Assembly: GCA_015143735.1 (NCBI GenBank)
Contig: VKHC01000328.1
Location: forward strand, 1 to 13,246
DNA length: 13,246 nt
DNA from: Synura sp. LO234KE
Lineage: Eukaryota; Sar; Synurophyceae; Synurales; Mallomonadaceae
Direction: 5' to 3'
Part shown: positions 8,399-13,246 of the stretch, piece after piece
Position numbering within the stretch: the first letter of the stretch is position 1
Layout: every line of letters starts with the position of its first letter
Notes under the pieces: model-generated
Databases searched by the model: none
What the model saw: the letters and a program-made list of their open reading frames with translations, nothing else
Told to the model about the DNA's origin: nothing
Made by a program: the position numbers and the translations under genes

Positions 8399-8595
8399 TC
8401 ATATTTTGTTCTTCTTGTCTCCAGGAAATTCTGAGATATGATCGCCTTGAATCACGAAGAAAGCAAAGTATTGATATTCCAATCCACCAGAACTTAAATT
8501 TGTAGAGTAGACTTCCGCCGATACCAGATGCTTCTCAGAGCCCCAGCGCCAAACACTTTGAACCGCGCTTAAAGGTATCAACCCCAAACGCTCAT
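8399..8595 (-). CDS. Possible exon fragment, weakly CBM20-like
   Basis: A minus-strand frame of 64 codons after a TAA at 8597-8599 ends in TGA at 8399. It has no ATG. A usable splice acceptor, TTTACATAAG, ends at 8596. The residues LGLIPLSAV, then VWRWGSEKHLVSAEVY, then GGLEYQYFAFF loosely follow the spacing of carbohydrate-binding module family 20. That family has an N-terminal 'LG..', a pre-strand leucine, an internal Trp and a late 'EYKY/F' strand, and it also occurs at the N-terminus of animal GPCPD1-type phosphodiesterases. Conserved Trp residues of the family are not all present, and no partner exon was found. A chance frame remains likely. Confidence 0.2.
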
Positions 8596-8650
8596 CTTAT
8601 GTAAATTGAGGTCGCGAGCGTTGAGTGAATTTGTTTATAATTTGCTACCT

Positions 8651-8700
8651 GAAAACCGCGAATAATATTTTAAGCCCCACAAAAATTTGAAATCCGCCAG
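8651..8700 (-). repeat. Short tandem of GCGG/T-rich/A-rich units
   Basis: On the minus strand, GCGGATTTCAAATTTTTG is followed by TGGGGCTTAAAATATTATTC and then GCGGTTTTC. That is roughly two and a half degenerate copies of a unit of about 18-20 bp made of a G/C-rich start, an AT core and a terminal C or G. Comparable 'ttcgcgg-attt-aaattttt' strings are, from memory, frequent dispersed repeats in sponge genomes, so this may be a minor taxonomic hint. Confidence 0.45.
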
Positions 8701-9137
8701 AATAGCGTTCCTACGACTTTTACTCAGCATGCCAATAAGAATATATGGCGGATGAGTAATGAATATTTCCTACAAAATCACACAAAATCTTCTGAAAAGT
8801 TACCACATCAAGATAGCAAAAAAGCAACAAAGGCTCTTTTCTTTAAGAAGCATAATAACAAGAATAAAACAAATGCAGTACAACTAGGTAGAAATAATAA
8901 TTATGTTCTAATCGCATCAACTAGGATAATCACAATACCAAGCACAAACAGGACGAATAATTTCCCTTGTGTTTGATAGCGGCTAGAGACACAGCAGAAT
9001 ATTGGTTTCTTCGAAAAATAATGTTTCCACGGCCGAAATAGAATGTCTCCGTATACATTGAATCCTTTACTTTTTAAGCTATGCAAATCACATATTGCAA
9101 ATAAAAATTGTTTTACACGAATTTCTACCTCCAGGCA
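8701..9137. other. Spacer with one transmembrane-like minus frame
   Basis: No supported gene. A 74-codon plus-strand ORF starting at 8752 is low-complexity (Asn/Lys-rich) and not credible. On the minus strand, a pyrimidine-rich acceptor, CTGCTGTGTCTCTAG, ending at 8983 precedes a short hydrophobic frame that stops at 8901; it is discussed as a finding. Confidence 0.35.
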
Positions 9138-9345
9138 AATCTACTGTGAGTTGGTCACTTTAAGCATAGCCGCACTTAAGAAATATTCTTCTATGCTTTA
9201 GTGGATACTAAAGTTTTTTTGGATTAACTTCCAGGTGCGGAAGTCCAAAATAATAGTTATCCTAAAGTGCGGTCCTTTTATGGTAAACTTTTTTTGTAGA
9301 AAAGTATTCCTAAAGTATACGCACTTTAGTATAGACTTTATGTCG
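9138..9345 (+). repeat. Diverged partial copy of the CTTTAG hairpin-chain repeat
   Basis: This stretch aligns by eye, in the same orientation, with 12659-12845. Both have AATCTAC..., then RAGTTGGTCAYTT, GGATACT, TTAACTTCCAG, a CTAAAG(G/T) then CTTTTAYGG stretch, and finally TTCCTAAAGTATRCRCACTTTAGTA. Its own stem-loops are CTTTAGT/ACTAAAG (9196-9202 and 9207-9213, 4-nt loop), ACTTCC/GGAAGT (9227-9232 and 9239-9244) and CTAAAGT/ACTTTAG (9310-9316 and 9323-9329). Sequence left of about 9138 does not clearly align, so this looks like a truncated or more decayed copy. Confidence 0.65.
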
Positions 9346-9778
9346 TTGGCAACACAGAGACCAGACGAGTCCGATTTGAGCAAATTTATGAGATGATGGA
9401 GGACCACACCGATCGATTAGGCGGATGGTGATGGTGGTCAATTATGACTTTGCCAACTTTGGTGGCCTCACCGCCATCCGTGAAACTAGACGCGTTCGTG
9501 GGCGAAGATAGGCGAGGCACACAGCGCCGGAGCCAAGCTCTGCGCTGGTTTCCCGTAGGTAGTACTTCGCCGGATGCTTAGAGACCCCGCGTGGTCGATA
9601 AGTACCAGACAGGTCACTCTAGCCCCCTCAACAATAGCTAGCAGTAGGCAGGAGTTGCTTGCACCGCGTGCATCCCGTGGCAATCATGTACGCCCACTAC
9701 TTCCGGCTGCTAACAACCCGATGAGAAAGCTGGGATGGCGGGCCTAGACCTCCGGACAACAAAATTACCAGAAGTCTC
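9346..9778. other. GC-richer spacer downstream of the phosphodiesterase gene
   Basis: It contains an imperfect hairpin with CGGATGG/CCATCCG ends (9422-9428 and 9474-9480). It also contains a 65-codon minus frame at 9486-9683 starting at a CAT-encoded ATG. That frame has no recognisable domain and a composition typical of unselected GC-rich DNA. No gene is supported. Confidence 0.4.
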
Positions 9779-9784
9779 TTTATT
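9779..9784 (-). terminator. AATAAA polyadenylation signal for the GDPD gene
   Basis: TTTATT on the plus strand reads AATAAA on the minus strand, about 175 nt after the phosphodiesterase stop codon. GU-rich sequence (GGTAATTTTGTTGTCCGG) follows within 30 nt, as expected of a cleavage and polyadenylation site. It implies a 3' untranslated region of roughly 200 nt. Confidence 0.65.
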
Positions 9785-9818
9785 GGAAACGGAATTTTTC
9801 TGAATGGTTACTCACAAC

Positions 9819-9833
9819 TGGTGGTGGTGGTTG
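9819..9833 (+). repeat. (GGT)n short simple repeat
   Basis: CTGGTGGTGGTGGTTG is a short trinucleotide run in the probable 3' untranslated region of the phosphodiesterase gene (it would read ACC on the transcript). Confidence 0.6.
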
Positions 9834-9959
9834 AGCACGGACACGACGAGCAGTCCAAACAATTCAGTATGTTAGATTTATGCTCATTCTTACTCATAAA
9901 CAATGAATTTCGATGAAAATTAGCGTGTAGATCAACATAGAGATAGACAATCTGATTGG

Positions 9960-11417
9960 CTAGTCTGGCACACTCAATTTAACGCCATTTTCCCGTATGT
10001 AAGTCTGACACCAGTGGATGCGATCGGTCAGTACAGCTGTAGCGCCAGAGCTCTGAGCGAGTTCCAGCTCTTCTTCAGTGTTCACGCCCAGGAACCATAC
10101 CGCGACTCCTCGCCGTCTCAAGTACGAGAAGAGGTGTTTATTAACCATAATTCGCGGTGGCTTGCCATAGAATATGAAAGCGAGGAATTGTTGTACAATT
10201 GCTGGAAGTTTAGATGTCGCCGCGTCTTCTGCGATTTTCTGCAATGTGATCTGCAATATCAGCAAAAATGTAAATGCAACAAATGACGTGGGTAAAGGAC
10301 GCAACGATATATTGACAAGGGAAGTTGATTAGAATTGCAAACTCTACGAATGGCGGATACGATAAACGAAATCGAAAGTGCTAATATGTTCATGTCTCAA
10401 TTTCTTTAACGTGAGGCAACATGAGGCGTGGTGGATATATAAATGTTCACAGAGATGATTTTGATTCCCTCTCAAGCCGAACTCAATATGGTGATTACGT
10501 TAAAAGAAGTCATCGGCCTTGATTGCTAAGGTAGGCTCTAATATATAAATTAAGTAAAAAGAATATTGAAAAGATATCACATAGATTTATTTCAGCTAAT
10601 TTAGAAAGTATTTAATGGTTTCCAGGCAACTAATTTACTAACATGTTCTTTTCAACACTTTTATCATTACCTCTTCTAACGTTATACCGAAGACTTCTTC
10701 CTGAATTTCCATGAATGGTAAGATGCCAAAGTAGTATGAAAACAATATACGTAGCATCCCATTTACGGAGACGATATTGGGAATATGGGAATCTTTCAAT
10801 CGTAATTTCTTATTAATTTTCTCGACTAAACTGAACCAAAATATGGAATCTCTTTTATTGCAGCGATCAACAATTTTTAATACTTCATCAATTAAAAAAT
10901 CAGAATCTTGCTTGAATTCTATAATCACGTTAGTATTATCAGGAGTAATTTGCAGAACATCCTCTAGCAAAGGAATTTTTTTCCACTGATAATCCTGATA
11001 TTTATGTATTCTCTCCGATTGTCTCAAAGGTGGACTTATAGCCGGAAAATCCTCATAGTTAGTTTCACACAAAATTCGATTATCTCCATCAGCCATTCTT
11101 GCGAAATCTTCATCATGGAAAACTACGACTTTCTTGTCTCGAGAAAGCCATACATCCAATTCTATAACATCAGCAGACGCCATGATAGCATCCTCGAATG
11201 CGGAAAGTGTATTTTCAGGTAAGCCCTCCTCTCTACTTCCCCGATGGCCAATTACATGAACATGCTTTCTCTGATTAACGTTAGTATATTTTTTCCGGTG
11301 AAAGCTAATCGGGAAAGCTTCTGCGGCAAACCTCAACGATATTAAAAGAATAATTAAGCTAATCAAGATAACTGAATATGACGGGATGGATAATCCTTGC
11401 CATACGAACAAAACCAT
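9960..11417 (-). CDS. GDPD1/3-like glycerophosphodiester phosphodiesterase, two exons, 345 aa
   Basis: Spliced from exon 1 (11417-10671, 249 codons) and exon 2 (10250-9960, 96 codons plus TAG). The family hydrolyses glycerophosphodiesters; the animal GDPD1/GDPD3 (GDE4/GDE7) branch acts as membrane-bound lysophospholipase D, releasing lysophosphatidic acid or N-acylethanolamines. Residues 13-33 are an N-terminal membrane anchor. The TIM-barrel catalytic set is intact: HRG at 58-60, PENT at 67-70, ELD at 86-88, HD at 101-102 and IEFK at 166-169. A hydrophobic loop (222-235, LRILFSYYFGILPF) and a second one (266-277) match the extra membrane-contact segments of this branch. Exon 2 supplies the barrel end: VWFLGVN (300-306) and SSGATAVLTD (316-325). 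The ATG has G at -3 and +4 and lies behind an in-frame TAA at 11445-11447. The length is slightly above the human protein (about 314 residues). Without the intron, exon 1 would stop at 10638 and lose the barrel end, so splicing is strongly implied. Confidence 0.9.
10251..10670 (-). other. Spliceosomal intron of the GDPD gene, 420 nt, phase 0
   Basis: Donor GAG|GTAATG begins at 10670 and acceptor GATATTGCAG ends at 10251, after a T-rich tract (CATTTACATTTTTGCTG). Joining the flanks keeps the frame and restores family-like sequence, FGITLEE followed by ITLQKIAEDA. A second CAG lies 12 nt further on (ATCACATTGCAG), also in frame, so an alternative acceptor would remove only ITLQ from the protein. 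Confidence 0.85.
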
Positions 11418-12388
11418 ATCACAAAATACAAAATGGGCGGACGGTTACTGGTTCCATATTTTCATAGCGTAAAATTGTAAATACTTCCTAAAAGTAACGG
11501 TATCTACACAACAAATTTAGAAAATAAGTTTCACGAGGAAGTTAATCAAAATAGAGCATTATGCATATCACATGAATTTCGAGCGATCATCGTTTATTAA
11601 CTTTCTCATACATTGATTGGATTTGAAGCACCGGCTAATATTCTGGTTCCAGCGTATTTTTGTCAAAAATTAAATGAAAATGAAATTTTGGAATTTGTTT
11701 AGGTACGTGCTTTTTTGATCCGCGCGTTTAAGTATTACATAAATTTTTATTGACGGAACCATCACTACAAATGTAGATCAATGTTGTGAACTTGCTCGTA
11801 TTTTCTCATATACGCATAAATATGCATTGTTCAAATTTATTATCTATATAATTACAAGAGGACATTCATGCACTACAACTGTATGACGATTTGCTTGTTA
11901 AGAATAAATGCATCAACTCTTTTTTTACAACAAGTCGCAAAAAAATTACGCACATTCATAACGTGAATATCACTTTATATATATTGTGCAATTTAAAGCA
12001 GCAATATGTATCTACTTATTGAAAAGAATGACCATTTCCCAAAAGTTTTCTGTTCATCGTTGTTCTTGCTCATATAGTTGCATATTGTAATTAGTATGTA
12101 TTCGCACCAAATACTATATGATGCATTCGGTTACTGTGATCAGGCAATTTTATATTTAGTCTCGCAGCATGTTGTATTGGCGTATGTATTTTGCTTGGAC
12201 AGCACCTAAGATGGTGCAAACTGGTGGCGGACGTGATGCATTTTTACAGCAGCAAGAATTCGTCCTAACAAGCAACGTTGAACAAACTTACTAGCTACTA
12301 GCGTCCACGCTAACCTCAATTCGGGTACGAGCGTAGGTTAGTTCTAACACATTCGGGAGCCTGCTGGTGCTATCCTAAAACACCTGTC
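11418..12388. other. AT-rich region upstream of the GDPD gene
   Basis: About 970 bp contains no frame worth calling on either strand. It should contain the minus-strand GDPD promoter, but no clear core element stands out in the AT-rich background. Near 12309-12336, CTAACCT and AGGTTAG form a short hairpin just before the large foldback repeat. Confidence 0.5.
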
Positions 12389-12857
12389 GTACCAGCTACA
12401 TCCGTGTACCAAAATTTAGTGACTTTAGAATCCGTTAGAGTTTTCCTTAAGTGGCGGTAAAGTACCGACTTAAGTGTGGTTAAAGTGTCACGACTTGAAA
12501 TATTGCTGCTAAAGTCGTGTCTCACTACGGCTGTAGAATTTTCGTACTTTAGCGGTACTTCCGTAGACTTTAGTAAAACTAGAAACACTAAGAAAGTTTT
12601 ACTTCAGGAAAGCACTTTAGCAAAACTTTAGAAATTTAAGTTTAATTTAACTTTAGCCAATCTACAATAAGTTGGTCATTTCAATTTCCCGTACTTCAGG
12701 AAAATTATGTAATACTTTAACGGATACTTTAACTTCCAGTTACTTTAGTAAAAATACGACTAAAGGTACTTTTACGGTACGACAATTTCTGGTCGCTCAT
12801 ACTAAAGTTTTCCTAAAGTATGCACACTTTAGTACGGATTTTGGTACAGTCTGGTCG
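12389..12857. repeat. Foldback/MITE-like element made of tandem stem-loops with CTTTAG arms
   Basis: The element is bounded by inverted arms. TGTACCAAAAT (12405-12415) is exactly complementary to 12838-12848, with CCAG and CTGG further out on the two sides. Inside, at least six separate stem-loops follow one another. They are CTTAAGT/ACTTAAG (12446-12474), CACGACTT/AAGTCGTG (12489-12519), CTACGG/CCGTAG (12524-12566), AGTAAAACT/AGTTTTACT (12572-12603), CTTTAGT/ACTAAAG (12743-12765) and CTAAAGT/ACTTTAG (12813-12832). CTTTAG or CTAAAG occurs about ten times. There is no transposase, so if mobile it is non-autonomous. A diverged partial copy lies at 9138-9345. Exact ends and any target-site duplication could not be fixed by eye. 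Antisense and sense ORFs of about 70 codons here are by-products. Confidence 0.7.
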
Positions 12858-13246
12858 AATAGTACTATAGTTGCATCATTCTTCTAGTAGCTCACTAGTG
12901 TCTAGAGGTCTACGCCACCGTCTCCCACCACGTCACTGATGGCATCAGCGAATGTGGTAATCAAGTTGCTTCTAGTATGACTACCGCGGGGAGGACGAGG
13001 CCCCCTCCGCCGCCCCCGCCTCTGTTTGGTGCCGAGGAGTCGTTGCTTCTCAAAACCTCATGCCACTAGTAATTCTAGCAGCCAGTACCAGGAGCATACT
13101 GCATCCCACCACAAACGCGCGACCCGTGACTACAGCACCTGCTGTTTGTTCCTCGGTATCAACAACACTTTAGTCCTCGTTATCACTCGTTAACTTGTTG
13201 GCTGATTGCGAAGAGGTAACAACGGAGGAGAGGAGGACGTCGTCGC
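12858..13246. other. GC-richer right end, no gene supported
   Basis: On the minus strand a frame from the right edge reads LSSVVTSSQSANKLTSDNED, meets one TAA, then continues VVTGRAFVVGCSMLLVLAAR to a TGA near 13057. On the plus strand a stretch encodes six prolines. Neither has a start, splice context or family match. The C-rich run at 13001-13020 gives the minus strand G-quadruplex potential. Confidence 0.3.

Noticed and set aside
8752-8976. 74-codon plus-strand frame
   Set aside because: Asn/Lys-rich low-complexity translation of AT-rich spacer with no recognisable feature.
10014-10286. 90-codon plus-strand frame
   Set aside because: Antisense of the second GDPD exon, which has conserved family residues on the minus strand.
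10638-10670. Exon 1 of the phosphodiesterase read through to the TAG at 10638
   Set aside because: This would add VMIKVLKRTC and lose the conserved barrel end. The GAG|GTAATG donor joined to the acceptor at 10251 restores the family sequence.
12389-12857. CRISPR-like array of short repeats
   Set aside because: The repeated motif is only 6-9 bp, occurs in both orientations at irregular spacing, and the window is eukaryotic.
12370-12887. ORFs of about 70 codons on both strands
   Set aside because: They lie in the foldback element; their openness follows from the repeated CTTTAG motif, not from coding selection.

Overview
The window is animal-type nuclear DNA, not bacterial. It holds a large class C G-protein-coupled receptor of the metabotropic GABA-B type, a two-exon glycerophosphodiester phosphodiesterase with a clean GT..AG intron, a reverse transcriptase fragment of a retroelement, simple repeats and long AT-rich spacers. 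A short tandem of GCGG / T-rich / A-rich units at 8651-8700 and an intronless GABA-B-like receptor would fit a sponge or another early-branching animal. That placement is inference, not something the sequence proves.

Layout from left to right. Positions 1-650 (minus) are an open reverse transcriptase frame that runs off the left edge; it carries DMKKAFDSV, GQGDIHSP and FADD motifs. Positions 854-1074 (minus) may be a small terminal exon of unknown identity. Positions 1547-4333 (minus) are the 928-residue receptor in one uninterrupted frame: venus-flytrap ligand domain, seven membrane helices, cytoplasmic tail. From about 4334 to 7260 there is spacer with local hairpins, a G-rich tract, GC-rich islands and a decayed-looking series of minus-strand open frames. 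From 7260 to 9140 there are only weak candidates: one 110-residue ORF with a signal-like N-terminus, one exon-like fragment resembling a starch-binding-type domain, and simple repeats. Positions 9960-11417 (minus) are the phosphodiesterase, with a polyadenylation signal at 9779-9784. The region beyond 11418 is AT-rich spacer.

The most distinctive unexplained structure is a dispersed element built from adjacent stem-loops with ACTTTAG/CTAAAGT arms. A full copy, bounded by inverted TGTACCAAAAT arms, lies at about 12389-12857, and a diverged partial copy in the same orientation lies at 9138-9345. It behaves like a foldback or MITE-type non-autonomous element.

The two confident genes lie on the same strand about 5.6 kb apart. 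Nothing in the sequence links them functionally: one is a cell-surface receptor and the other a membrane-anchored lysophospholipase D-type enzyme. I found no convincing new multi-gene system. The hairpin-chain repeat and the composition step inside the receptor gene are the best targets for a second look.
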